Part shown: one piece after another, positions 30,403 through 41,446 of the stretch
Numbering within the stretch: the first letter of the stretch is position 1
Layout of the letters: every line of letters begins with the position of its first letter
Source: Posidonia oceanica
Lineage: Eukaryota; Streptophyta; Magnoliopsida; Alismatales; Posidoniaceae
Assembly (NCBI GenBank): GCA_037176725.1
Contig: JAZBRS010000026.1
Location: forward strand, 148,563,501-148,627,500
Length of the DNA stretch: 64,000 nucleotides
Direction of reading: 5' to 3'
Made by a program: the position numbers and the translations under genes
Notes under the pieces: model-generated
Database searches by the model: none
Seen by the model: only the letters and a program-made list of their open reading frames with translations
Told to the model about the DNA's origin: nothing

Positions 30403-31143
30403 ATTGCTTCCCCCATGGCTAACTAAAAATGGCAAGTGAAAATCAACTCTAGGAGCAACTAGAGACCTCAACACACCTGCATCCCCTTTGAGTTAATAAA
30501 ACACGTAAGATAAAAAGCTCTAATTATTTGCATGAATCATCATATAGGGCATGCATCTTCTCATCTGAGTCCACCTACTAGTCTGAGAAGGGTAGTCCTG
30601 GTCTCTTGCTCCATCGCTTTGGCGTGGCGTGGGTTGGTCGGTCTATCCCCCCTTGTCAGGGGTCACGTCGGAGTTAGTAGAGGGTACAATCCATGCTTTG
30701 GCCGGGCCGTGGCTCCTAAAGCACCACCCCGTCACTACTTGAGCTTCGGCCAGGATTAAGATGGGGACCTACTTTTTCTGATCAGAGTCGGCGACCCATA
30801 CACCCTTGCATACCCGAAGTAGACTACCTACTAGGACACACTAGACTGGTGAGGGAGAGCATGCTAGAAAGCATACATCTGCATGATTGCATTCATACCA
30901 TACATTTGCATTTTACTTTCAGATTTTAACACCTACTTTTGTTTGTTTTATGCCTTGTCGAATAGGTCAGTGAGCGAGTTCCCTAGCTGAAGCTTGAGTT
31001 CTTTCTCTTACTGACGCCCCTGTTGCGACACCTATTCCCGACCATCCTCTTCCGAGCTATTTGCCTTCGCGACAATAGCTCCTCGTAGGACTCGTCTCCT
31101 TCCTTTTCGTCGCTGCCCTATTCACACTCGCTCTCGGTCAGCT
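30403..31143 (+). other. Element D leader fragment
   Basis: It aligns with the leader of element B from about 38004 to 38743 (CCCCATGG(C/T)TAACTAAAAA, GGAGCAACTAGAGAC, GGGCATGCAT, CATCTGAGTCCACCTA, GAAGTAGACTACC). It begins where element A inserted. It carries no gene. Confidence 0.8.
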
Positions 31144-31527
31144 ATGGCCCAGTTTGCCTGTGAGCCTTTGGTTCCGGTTGCCTCGGAGGGGATTTCCGCT
31201 TCAGTCCCTCCGACTCTCGCTTCGACTCCCTTTATGCCCCTTGTGACACCAGGGCTTCACACTCTAGTGCCTGGGACACCCCAGTATGCTTCGGGGCATT
31301 GGCAGACCTACGCCCTTCTGGATCCAGTCACCGAGCCCATCTTGATGACCCCTACTCGCACTCCAGAGGCGCCTCTGACCCCTCCGTCCCAGGGCTATGT
31401 CGCTCTCGACATCCCTTCTGCTGTGGAGACCTTTGCCATAGATTCCCTATCTCCTGGACAGTCTGTGTCCCGACCTCTTGAATATGGTCCCTCGTTGATC
31501 CTGCAACTCAGTATACCCACTAACGGG
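31144..31527 (+). pseudogene. Element D gag, first part (interrupted by element B)
   Basis: ATG at 31144 (MAQFACEPL) aligns with the gag start of element B (MAQYVSEPL at 38744). The N-terminal Pro/Ser/Thr-rich region is open up to the TSD ACGGG (31523-31527). The gene resumes at 59243 (PEVQYQHLMETA), equivalent to B residues PEAQYHHLMELA. Confidence 0.85.
31523..31527 (+). repeat. Left target-site duplication of element B (ACGGG)
   Basis: ACGGG directly precedes the TGTTGACACC LTR start and is repeated at 59238-59242 directly after the CTACA LTR end. Confidence 0.95.
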
Positions 31528-33437
31528 TGTTGACACCCCATCTTGGCAGGCTTGGACCACTTGGAGCCCTCCTAGTGATTGCTGGACTCAAACCAAAACA
31601 AACCAAACCCTAACCCTCCTCTTTACCCTTCAAAACTAAGCGAACTTGACCTAAGCCTTTACCCCTCTTCCCAAGCTCAAAACCTGACCAAAATCCATAG
31701 GAAAACCCACCAACACCCACTTAGCAAACCTACCCAAGAACTTAGAAACTCTCAAACTTAGACCATTCCCAAAAACCCTAGGAAACCTAGGCAAAACTCC
31801 CCTTTTTCTACACCTTAAAACCCTTCCAAAACCTTCTTAGAATCAAACCAAAACTTCAGAACCAACACCTCAAACCCTAGACTGCCCACTCATCAATTTT
31901 CATCCCATTCCATGACCTTTAAGACCTCCATTCACTCAAATTATCCTTTTCTCTCTCCAGGATTATCATTTTCTCTCTCCTCTCTCTCTCCTGATTATCA
32001 TCTCTCTTTTCATCCCCTTCTTGCTCCTTCTCTGGTCTGGCTGTGGGCCCCCTTTGTGCTTCTATCCTTCCTCTATCTTATTCCTATTTTTACTTTATTT
32101 TTAACACTTTCCCTAATTTTCAAAAAATCCTTTTCCTTCAACTCATCTCTTTTTCCTTTATTCTTCCTTTTTCCCTTCTCTTCTTCTTTCTCTTTTCCCC
32201 TTTCTTTCTTTTGCAAAAATCCATAAAAACCCCTAAAAATCTGTAAAACCCCAAAACATAAAAGAAACAGATCAGAACCCTAAGAAAAACAATTAAAAAA
32301 CATTAAACAAGCAATTAAAAACCTGAACTTAACTAAATCAAGCTAAAAAGAAAACCAAGCATGTAAGCTAAAAAATGCAAAACAAATCAAAAGAAAACAC
32401 TGAAAAATCAAGAAAAAAACTAAAATAAAATCAAAACCAACCAAAAGTAAAAACCCTATCAAAAGAATTAAAAAACAAACCCTAAAAAGAAGTAAAACAA
32501 TTAAAACACCAAGATAAGTAATTAATGAAAGAAAAAAAGGTTTAACTTAACAAACATAAGAAAAACAATTTAAGAACTTAATTAAAGAGAAAATGAGGAA
32601 CAATCAGAAGACTTAAAAGACACTTAATCAAACAAGAGAAACCTAATTAAAAAACATCAGGGAAAACTTAACAAAATAAAAAAATCAGAAACCTAATCCA
32701 AAAAGACTTAAGAAAAAAAAACCTAAAAGACTAAAACCAAAAGCCCAAAACCCATTCTAATTAACCTAAAAATAAATCCTAAAAATCCTAATTAACATCC
32801 TAAATGCTTAACAAGAAAAACACAATTAACAAAACAATTTAAAAGATTTAACAAACACTTTAATCAAATGAAAAATAAATTAAGAGCAAAACAAAACCTT
32901 AAAACCCTAATCAAGCCCAAGCACACTAATTAACCCGAAACAATCATTAAAAAACCTAATTAAAATCCTAACTCACAACACAACCTTTCTGGTATTTTTG
33001 CTTATTTTTAATCTATTTTTCCTAAATTTTATTTCCTTTCTTTTCCCTCTCTTTCTTTCTTTCTTCTCATTTTTCTTTTCTTCCTTTTCCTTGCTGGGCC
33101 CAATCCAGCCCGTCCACCTTCTTTCTTTTCTTTTTTTTCTTTTTTTTCTCTCCTTCGGCCCGCAGCCCGGCCTTCTCCACCCTTCTTCTTCCTTAATCTC
33201 CTGCACTTCCGCAGCTTTTTCTCCCGCGAGCGGCCAGCTACAGCCCTCCCTCCACCATTTAAAATTCGAAGCTTCCATCTCATCAGTCCACAGCAGCTCG
33301 CCGCTCCTCTCTTCTCTCAGCACCAATTCCGGGAGGCATTCAATGCCCGTCGTCTCGCCGGCACCCATCTCCTCAGCTGCAGTGCGACGCCGTTGAATTC
33401 AAAAAATCCCAACGCGCGCACCGGCAACTCCTCCTGA

Positions 33438-33442
33438 TATAA
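33438..33442 (+). promoter_or_regulatory. Element B 5' LTR TATA box
   Basis: TATAA in CTCCTGATATAACCCTCC, at the same place as TATAAG of the solo LTR and GATATAACCC of the 3' LTR (55263). It is followed by a GAGAGAGAG tract about 40 bp downstream. Confidence 0.5.
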
Positions 33443-36138
33443 CCCTCCAGTCATCTCCTCCTTTTTTCGCCTTTGATCATCCAGAGAGAGAGAAGGAGAG
33501 ATCAGGGCTCATCAGTTAGTTATCAGCAAACCTGAGAGAGAAACCAGAGAGTATCAGTAGCATTCTCCCCACTTGAGCGACCTCCTTTCCTCTTCCTCTT
33601 CACCCTCCAATTCCAGAAAGGAGAGAGCAGGAAGAGAGAGCCTGAGGTAGTTCTTCGCATCCCGGAGAGAGAGCTGAAGTCCAGAGAGAATTCCCAAGCA
33701 AACAACTCCTTCTTCTCCCTCTGAATTCAGCAGTCTTTCCCCTTCTTTTTCCTCAGATACCAAGCCCATTCCGGCCCTCATTTCTCTCCCATTTCATCCT
33801 CCAAATTCACCCAGCACATCAGTACCTTTCCCCCTCCACTTCACGGCCATTCCACCACTAAAACACCCCCAGACCACCTGAAACTCCACCCGTAAGCCAA
33901 TTCAAGACCCACCTGCAATTGCCTTCACCACCGTCCACCACATCCTCCCAAACTCCACCCAGATAATCCCCTGACCTCCACCTTCCCAAAGCACCTGACC
34001 TTCAGCCCTCTCCCTCACCACAGACCAAGATTTTCACTACAAACACCTATCACTCTCGCTGATCAGAAACCAGACCAACCTCCAGTCTCTCTCCACACTC
34101 TCCAGAAACCCAATTTGACCCTTCGGAATCACTCCCCGAACCTCCAGCAGTCATCCAGAACCACCCGTCCAGTCTGACGAGCAGCAAACAACCCCTCCGA
34201 CCTCCGGTTACCACCTGTGAACCCAAAGTTGTCGAATCGCTACGAGACCTCTGAAGCTTCTGTCCAACCGACTGGGAAGCGCCGGAAGAACATTCTGAAG
34301 CAGCTCCAGCCCTCGCGAGCAGCCGGCGACGCCCGCAGCGACCAGACGACCTCCACCGACGACTGCTGAAGCCATCGACGTCGGGAGGACATCTCAGACA
34401 CGGAATCAGGTGAACTCAACTTCCCTTAGTCTTCTTTTTTTCCCGTGCTGCTTCTCCGCCCTTTAGAATAGCATTTCCAGCCTTCCTGCTCCGAATCCGG
34501 CTCCGATCAGATCGTCTTCTCCGGCGAGCTCTTCCGGTCGTCACGTCGCTCCGGCCAGTAGAACGCGACTCCGGAGGTTGTCACAGGACCGCACGAACCT
34601 CAGGAAGCTTCTCCAGCCCTCAAAACATAGCGTCGCTGTGTCGATCGGCCGGACGAACCTTCTGAAGCTCTGTGGAACTCCGGCGACCGTTCCAGTCCGT
34701 TCCAGGCCGCGCCGTCCTCCGCCGATCACAGCCTGATCTCCGTCAGCGTCAGGAGCAGCTCCTCCGCCCACCCGCGTGTCTCCAGCAGCCCTCTGCCGGC
34801 GGTCGCGGGCGCTGGCAGCCTGCTGCTACAGTGCCCACGGCCGTCGGCCGTTTACTGTTTATTTATTTTTCCGTTTGTATAGTTTGCTAGTAAATATTGC
34901 ATGTTTGGTCTAAGTTTTCTTATTTTTGCGTTCTGGTCCTTATATCATTTAATCTGCTGTCTTTTTTATTTAAAACCATGCTAAATTACATTAAGTGTTT
35001 GTGTTTCTCTGTATTTGCCCTTCAGTCCTTTTACTGTGCATTCTAGTTGTAATTTTTTATGTTTTAGCCCCTCTATTTTTAATTTTTGCATCCCGGTCCT
35101 ACAGTAGTTTATTTAATTTAAATGCATGAACTTTGCCTTATTATATTGCATTCCAGACCCCTGTCTTTTCTCATTTTTGCACTTTCATCCTCTGCACTGT
35201 AGAACTTAGGTTTAAATTTTAATTTCTGCTTGTTGCATTGCATATTTACCCCCCTGTTTTCTTATTTTTGCATGTAGGTCCATTTTAAATGGACAGTAAC
35301 TGTTTTCCATGCATTTTGGCTTATTGCATTGCATTTTTAACCCTGTTTTTCACAAAAATTGCACATCAGTCCTGTCTTCTGATTTCAGAGCATGTTTACC
35401 ATATAAAATTGCATATTTGACCCCTGCATGATTCAAAAATTACACATAGGTCCTTGCATCCTTTAAAAATCATGTAAAAAGACTGTTTTGCCCCTAAAGT
35501 TGCATCTTAGCTCCTATGCTTACAAAATTGCATGTAGACCCTCCACTTGCATTCCCAGACTCCCCAGAACCTTGTTTTTTGGAAAATTTACACTTTAGAC
35601 CCTAGTTTTTTTTCCAAAATTACCTTCTGATCTCCATTTGTTTTCAAAACTTCTTCCAATGCATGCCCTCTTTTCAAAATAGCTTTCTGAACCCAATCTT
35701 TTGCAAAATAACCCTCTGCCCTCTCCTGTTTTCAAAACTCTCTCCTGCGGGCCCCATCCTTTTTTGAATATTTGCATTTAGCCCCCTTCTCTTTTCAAAA
35801 ATGGCATTTGAACCTCTGTTTTTCTAAAAATTCCCCTCTTGTCTTTTCTTGCATCTTGCATGCATCCTGCATTCATTTAGCTTTGCATTTTTAGCATCCC
35901 TTTGCACACACTAAGCACCTTTAGCTCCCCTTCACTTGGGAGGACCTTTTGCACATCCCTAGGACCTCCTGAACACTTAGATCTGTTCTTCTCCCCTGTT
36001 CTGGCCCCTCTGCCTTGAAACTGCGATATCTTCCAATCCGACCGTTGAATCTTCTCAAATAAGCTACTCAGACGACCGCAGCGAAGCGCTCTTCAGCATG
36101 GACCAAGCAGATCTCAGATCGGGCTCCCGGATTTCTAG

Positions 36139-36464
36139 GTATGTCCTCCTGAACCCCTGCATTGCATTCATTTGCATGCCATTTGCATAGTTTTCCTCGT
36201 TTTCGATTTCTGTCTCTTTGAGCATGTAGAATAGGACCTCTTCTTCTTGTCTATCAACTCAGATCCCTGTTTCGCGTACTCTTGGGCGTTTTGTGTTGAG
36301 TTTTCCCTGGATTCACCACTTAATGTGACTTTCTTCCCCTTTTTCCACGATCCAATCGCATCGCGAGCTTTGGGCAGCATGCGAGACACACCGTGGAACG
36401 GTTTAGCGGGAAATGGTCGCAAAGGAGTGGTAATCCCCCCGTTTGCTCACTCTCCCCTTTGTAG
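36139..36464 (+). other. Candidate 326-nt intron in element B 5' LTR
   Basis: Donor TTTCTAG|GTATGTCC and acceptor CTCCCCTTTGTAG|. Same length and ends as in LTR C and the 3' LTR. Confidence 0.35.
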
Positions 36465-36599
36465 GTCTTCACACCTACTCTGTGTGGCCCCGAACAGCGC
36501 CTGTTCTCACACATGCGCTGTTCTGCTTCTCCTTTTATTGCTTCTAATCTTTTCCTTGCATTTGCATTCGCACAGCTTTTCCGAGGTTTTATCTCGCAG

Positions 36600-36785
36600 C
36601 TTTTGGCACCGTTTTGTGTGCCCGCTCTCGTTTTGGCACCGTTTTGCGTGCCTGCTTTGTCTTTCGCGTCGTTTTGCGCGCTCGCCCTGTTTTTGGCACC
36701 GTTTTGCGTGCCGACCTTGTCTTTTTACACCGTTTTGCGTGCTTTCTTGTTTTTTGCCTCGTTTTGCGTGCTTTACGCCGTTTTC
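36600..36785. repeat. GCACCGTTTTGCGTGCC repeat, element B 5' LTR
   Basis: Six to seven imperfect units (GGCACCGTTTTGTGTGCC, GGCACCGTTTTGCGTGCC, CGTCGTTTTGCGCGC, ACACCGTTTTGCGTGC and others) at about 30-35 bp spacing, producing overlapping false ORFs on both strands. Confidence 0.8.
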
Positions 36786-37301
36786 TCTTGCATGTCGATC
36801 GCATTGCATGGTTTTGCCGTTGTTTTGCTTTTTCGCTTGCATTTGCATATAGGGCTGTGATGCTTACTGCCTAGAGTTCTCACGAGCCAGGTTTCGCCCG
36901 GTTCGGGACACAGACAGCGTAGCTGAGCACTTAGACAGCACGTTTACTTCCCTGCCCTGCATCTCTTCATTTAGAGCACCCCTTGAGCATTCATTTAGGC
37001 ATTCATAGGCACGTAGGCATTCAATCCTGCATTTCCCTGCGTATGCGAGCGTAAGCCTAGAAAGACCGATTCTCGGGCGTGTCGGGGGTGCCTAACACCT
37101 TTCCCGCACGTAACAGGAGTCCTTGCCCTGTCTTTTGGCCCGCAATGACCATACTGCCCTTATCCTAGGCTAGAGTCATCTCATTTGCATGTATTTGCAT
37201 TTGTTTCCTTTGCATTGCTTTGCTTTGCATTTCTTGTTTGGTTTTGCGTGTTGATTCACGCATTTCCCCCGGTTTTCCTTGTCTCCCGTTAATGGACATG
37301 G

Positions 37302-37312
37302 TGGCGACTCTG
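37302..37312 (+). other. PBS-like TGGCGACTCTG inside element B 5' LTR
   Basis: The same 11 bases start the real PBS at 37426. Here they follow GGACATGG, 112 bp before the LTR end, and are kept in LTR C (about 16022) and in the 3' LTR (about 59113). Confidence 0.6.
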
Positions 37313-37425
37313 ATTTGTCTTATCTTTCTCTTTTCTCCTCGATTTTAAGTGTTTTCGAGTCGAGCCTCTTCCTCGGATCCAATCGCCGCTAATAGCGAGC
37401 CTGATTCCGATCGGGATCGCTACAG

Positions 37426-37443
37426 TGGCGACTCTGCTGGGGA
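37426..37443 (+). other. Element B primer binding site
   Basis: TGGCGACTCTGCTGGGGA begins one base after the LTR end. This is the PBS form familiar from Ogre/Tat elements, attributed to tRNA-Arg. Confidence 0.88.
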
Positions 37444-38743
37444 TACTAGACTCCGGCTTTCGTTCCCGGCTTTTCGCTCGCCCGTTTTCGCAGTTTTGCC
37501 TGTCTTGTGTGCCTTCTTTGCCTGCTTTGCTCGTTTTTCTGTGCAAACTCCTAGAAAGTCGCTTTGTGGCTACTTTGCTTAGGTTTTGCACCTCTTTCGC
37601 CTCGGTTTGCGCTCCCTTTCGCTTGGCTTTGCTTCTCTGATTGTTTATTTACTTGTTGTCTTGCTTATGCTCTTACTTCCTTTACAGCTTACTTGTCTTT
37701 ATTTTCCTTGCCTTACTTGCTTATTATTGCTTTAGTTATCGCACATTGCATGTCTACATACTTGTTTGGCAACAATACATGCTTTTTGAATGTTGAATGC
37801 TTCTTTTACACCTTTGCTATGTCACTACGCACGCACATGCATGCCTTTTGACTCGATGAATGTTTTTCTTCACCATTATGCTCACAAACACCTGCATATG
37901 CCATGCACTTGCCTTTTGTTGTGTTGTATGATTGTCTGCCTGCCATGCTTGACTGATTTTCTTCCCTTTCGCACGTGCCATGCCTAGGATAGTAGAGACT
38001 TGTTTGCTCTCCCCATGGTTAACTAAAAACCGCAAGTAAAAAGAATTCCTAGGAGCAACTAGAGACTCTGAACAATCCTTCACTCCCTCTGGTTAATAAA
38101 ATGTGCAAGATAAAAGACTTTAAGCATTCGCATAAGCATCATATAGGGCATGCATTCTTCTCATCTGAGTCCACCTATTAGTCTGCGAAGGACGGTCCCG
38201 GCTTCTTGTTCCACCGCTTTGGGTGTGGCACGAGTCAGTCGGTCTGTCCCCCCTCGTCCGGGGGTCGTGTCGGTGTTAGTAGAGGGTACCACCCACGCTC
38301 TGGCGGGGTAGAGGCCACCAACGCACCACCCTGTCATTTCCTGAGCTTTGGGCCAGGAGTTAGACAGCGAACCTAATTTTCTGACCTGAGTCGGTGACCC
38401 GTACACCTAGGGATACCCGAAGTAGACTACCTTACTAGGACACACTAGTTAGGTGAGGGGGGCATACTAGAAAGCATGCATATCATTCATGCCATTTAAC
38501 TAACTCATTTGCATTCATCTTTTAGTTTCTAACCCCTAATTTCCTTTTGTTGTGTCAGCGTGATCGGTAAAGCGAGTTTCCCTCTGCCAGAGCTCGAGTA
38601 CCGACCCCCATTGACACCCCTTTTGCAACTTCATTCGCGACCATTCCCCCTCTGAGCTATCCACGTTTGTGACGATAGCTCCTCTTAGGACTCACCGCTT
38701 GAACACTCGTCGCAGCCCTATTCTCACGCGATCTAGGTCAGCA
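37444..38743 (+). other. Element B untranslated leader
   Basis: No ORF-encoded domain is recognised. The first half is T/C-rich. From 38004 it matches the leader of element D, including GGGCATGCAT, CATCTGAGTCCACCTATTAG, GGTCGTGTCGG and ACCCGAAGTAGACTACC. It lacks the extra ORF1 that some Ogre elements carry before gag. An ATG at 38669 is in frame with gag; the ATG at 38744 is preferred because element D shares it. Confidence 0.6.
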
Positions 38744-41446
38744 ATGGCCCAGTACGTTAGTGAGCCTCTCTTCACTCCTGTCACGGAGGGTGTTTCCGTT
38801 CTGGCCCCTCCGGTTGCTCCTTCTGTCCCTCTTGTTCCCCCTCCGACGCCAGGGTTTCCTCCCCTGATGTCTCTAGGTTCTCAGTACGTCCCGGGACAGT
38901 GGCAAGCATCTCTTCCTCCGGATCCGGTCGCCGAATCTATCTTGACGACCGTTACTCGCGTTTCGGAGACGCCACTGCCCCCTCCATCCCAGGGCTACGT
39001 CGCTTTCGACATCCCTTCCACCGTCGCTGCGACCTTTGCTGTAGAATCCTTTCCTCCCGGACAGTCTGTGTCTGTGCCACTTGTTTCTCAGCCTTCGCCG
39101 GCACTGCACTTCAGCGTCCCCATTGGCGAGACGCCCGAGGCGCAGTACCACCACCTGATGGAGCTCGCCCAGAAACTGCAGGGCATGGCTCTATCAGTTC
39201 GTCCTTCTTCTATTCCTGTCGCTCCTGAGGTTCCTCTGAGGCCAGTTCCTGCATTCCATGCATCGACCTCCACACCTCTGCCTCGACCATCGTCTCAACT
39301 GCTCACGGTTCCGACGATGGGGGCCCGTTTACCGCCTCCTGCGGCACAACACTTAGCACAGCATGCTCCACTTCCCTCTGGTGGTCAGTCTTTTGGACCG
39401 GCTGGAGCCCAGTACCTCACTGGCTCGCTGTCTGGCACTCCGCCTGTACAGCAACTGGTGCTCCGTCATCCTACCCCTATCACAGCACAGCATGGCATCT
39501 ACTCTTCTCCTCTGCACCAGGTCCAGCATCCTGCATACACTCCTGCATACACAGTCCCTCAGCACGGATACGCCAGCCATCCCGTTGCTCCACCAGGCGA
39601 CGCTATGGTAGATCCGGAGGAGCACTTAGGTGCGACCCATCTGGCGTATGTGCTCGCTACCCCTGCTGATCCCTCTCCTACAGCAGCAATCCCAGACCCC
39701 ATCAATAACCGGATGGACGTCTTGGAGAAAGCACTACGACTAGTGCAGGGTATTGAGCACCAGACCTACCAATTTCGAGACCTCTGCTGCTTTCCAGAGG
39801 CGGTACTCCCTCCGAAGTTCAAGATCCCGGACTTCGAGAAGTATAATGGTAGGGGCTGTCCCGTAGCACACTTGAAGGCGTATTGCGGTGATCTCGCTCA
39901 GCTTCAGGCTGACGAGAGGTTGCTGATCCGCTTGTTCCAGAAGAGTTTGACCGGGCCGGCACTCAAGTGGTTTACGTCGCTTGACATGTCAGCCATCAAG
40001 ACTTGGAACGACCTCAGTCAGGCGTTCCTGGAACAGTACTCCTTCAACCTTGATCTGGTCCCAAAGAGGGCGAACTTGATCGCAATCAAGCAGAATTCTG
40101 GCGAGCCGTTCGGGGAGTACGTCGGCCGCTGGCGCGCCCTTGCCTCTCATGTTCGAGATAGACCCTCTGACGAGGAATTTATCGAGATCGTTATCAAAGG
40201 GGCGCAGCCGTCTCTCGGAGCTCTGCTTAGCATCCAACCAGTCACTACTTTTGCGGCACTCATCAAAGCTGGAGCACGTGTAGACTGTTCTTTGCGGAGT
40301 GGCAACTTCCCAGCTCTCTCTGCGTTCGCTAAGCAGGCAGTGATCAGCAGTAACAGTGCCAACAGCAGCGCCTCCAACAACAACAGCGGCAGTAGCAACA
40401 ACCGCCCGAAGAGGAAGGACCCGCCGAAAACCGCTGTTGCATTCGTCGACTCCCCTGCTGTGCCTGTTCGCTTGCCATCCCGGCCTGCCCCAGCTCAGAT
40501 GGTGTACGCTCCTGCACCTAGGAATCCACCCACACCACACATCACTGCCACCGCTAGACCGGTCTATCCTGCCGCACCGGTTCAGCAAGGCTCATACCAG
40601 AGGCAAAGAAGGCCACCCATTGAGAAGCGGAGATTCGCCCCACTGGTGGAACCGCTCACGGTCATCTTGCCAAAGGTTGCATCGCTCCTGAAGTTCCCGG
40701 AGGTTCGTCCACCACCAAGTCCTCTGCCGCATTGGTTTAGGCCGGACCTCTTCTGCAATTTCCATCGAAATGCCGGGCATTCGACGGACAATTGCTTCTC
40801 CCTACGGAACGCTATTCAGGACTTGATCGAATCGGGAACGATTGTGATCGACACGCACGAGGCATCCACTCAAGCACACACTCATACATCTGCACACTCA
40901 GCTGTTCCCCCTCATTCTAGCATCACCCGCCAACCCTTACCGGAGCACTCTTATCCGGGAGGGGCGGGAACCTCAGGCATCCATTCTGTCTTTCCTTCTG
41001 GGCCTGCTACCTCTGTGGTAGACCCTTCTGATCTCATCTCTGACATCTCTGAGCCTTTCCCTGTCAGTCTCTATCTCGCGGCAGTTGCCGGCTCCGAGTC
41101 GAGAATTCACATGATCCGACCGCATGCCAGGCCGGAGCGCCCTCTCGCGCCTCCCACCGTGCTTCCCCAGGCTCAATCCCCTGTGCACCTTCTAGCTAGG
41201 GCCCAGCCTAGTTCCCCCATCCACCTCTTAGGGCGACCTCAGCTACACCTTCTAGGCAGACCTCAACCTGCCCCAGCCTTCCCACCCCAACAACCATACC
41301 CTCTAGAGAGACCTCAGTACCCCGTAGGTCCCCCTGTAACCTCTCCTGTGCTCGCAGCACGTGCTCCAGTCGTCATTGATTTGACCCTGGACACCCATCG
41401 CATCCCTTATAGCTACGCCACAGAGATGTGCGCGAAAGTAACGTGA
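38744..41446 (+). pseudogene. Element B gag
   Basis: MAQYVSEPL start, conserved in element D. A long Pro/Ser-rich N-terminal region precedes the gag core at about 39835-40290 (FEKYNGRGCPVAHLKAYCGD, LTGPALKWFTSLD, EPFGEYVGRWRALAS). A zinc-knuckle-like CNFHRNAGHSTDNC (C-x2-H-x4-H-x4-C) is at about 40753-40797. A Ser/Asn-rich low-complexity stretch lies between. The frame is closed by TGA at 41444, where element D has CGA, so the original frame ran on into protease. The protein would be the capsid/nucleocapsid precursor. Confidence 0.92.

Larger units (their letters stand above)
31528..37424 (+). repeat. Element B 5' LTR (5,897 bp)
   Basis: Boundaries are set by the TSD on the left and the PBS on the right. 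In order: an A-rich block with many AAACCCTAA-like motifs (to about 32990), a pyrimidine block (33000-33180), TATA box 33438, GC-rich leader to 34850, the TTGCAT..AGGTCC repeat zone (34920-35850), a candidate 326-nt intron, the GCACCGTTTTGCGTGCC repeat (36600-36785), and a conserved terminal block with GGGTGCCTAACACC and a PBS-like TGGCGACTCTG at 37302. Long low-complexity minus-strand ORFs here are spurious. Confidence 0.95.

Noticed and set aside
32973..33396. Overlapping 130-codon frames on both strands, K/R/E-rich or F/L/S-rich
   Set aside because: Low-complexity pyrimidine/purine block in the LTR; the same artefact recurs at 54800-55223 in the other LTR copy.
36247..36874. Cluster of 86-201-codon frames on both strands
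   Set aside because: It overlaps the GCACCGTTTTGCGTGCC repeat in the LTR and recurs at 58061-58736 and 15242-15602; no domain, and frames are interchangeable.
39989..40588. 199-codon minus-strand frame inside element B gag
   Set aside because: Shadow of the gag coding strand in a GC-rich, stop-poor stretch; no known domain.
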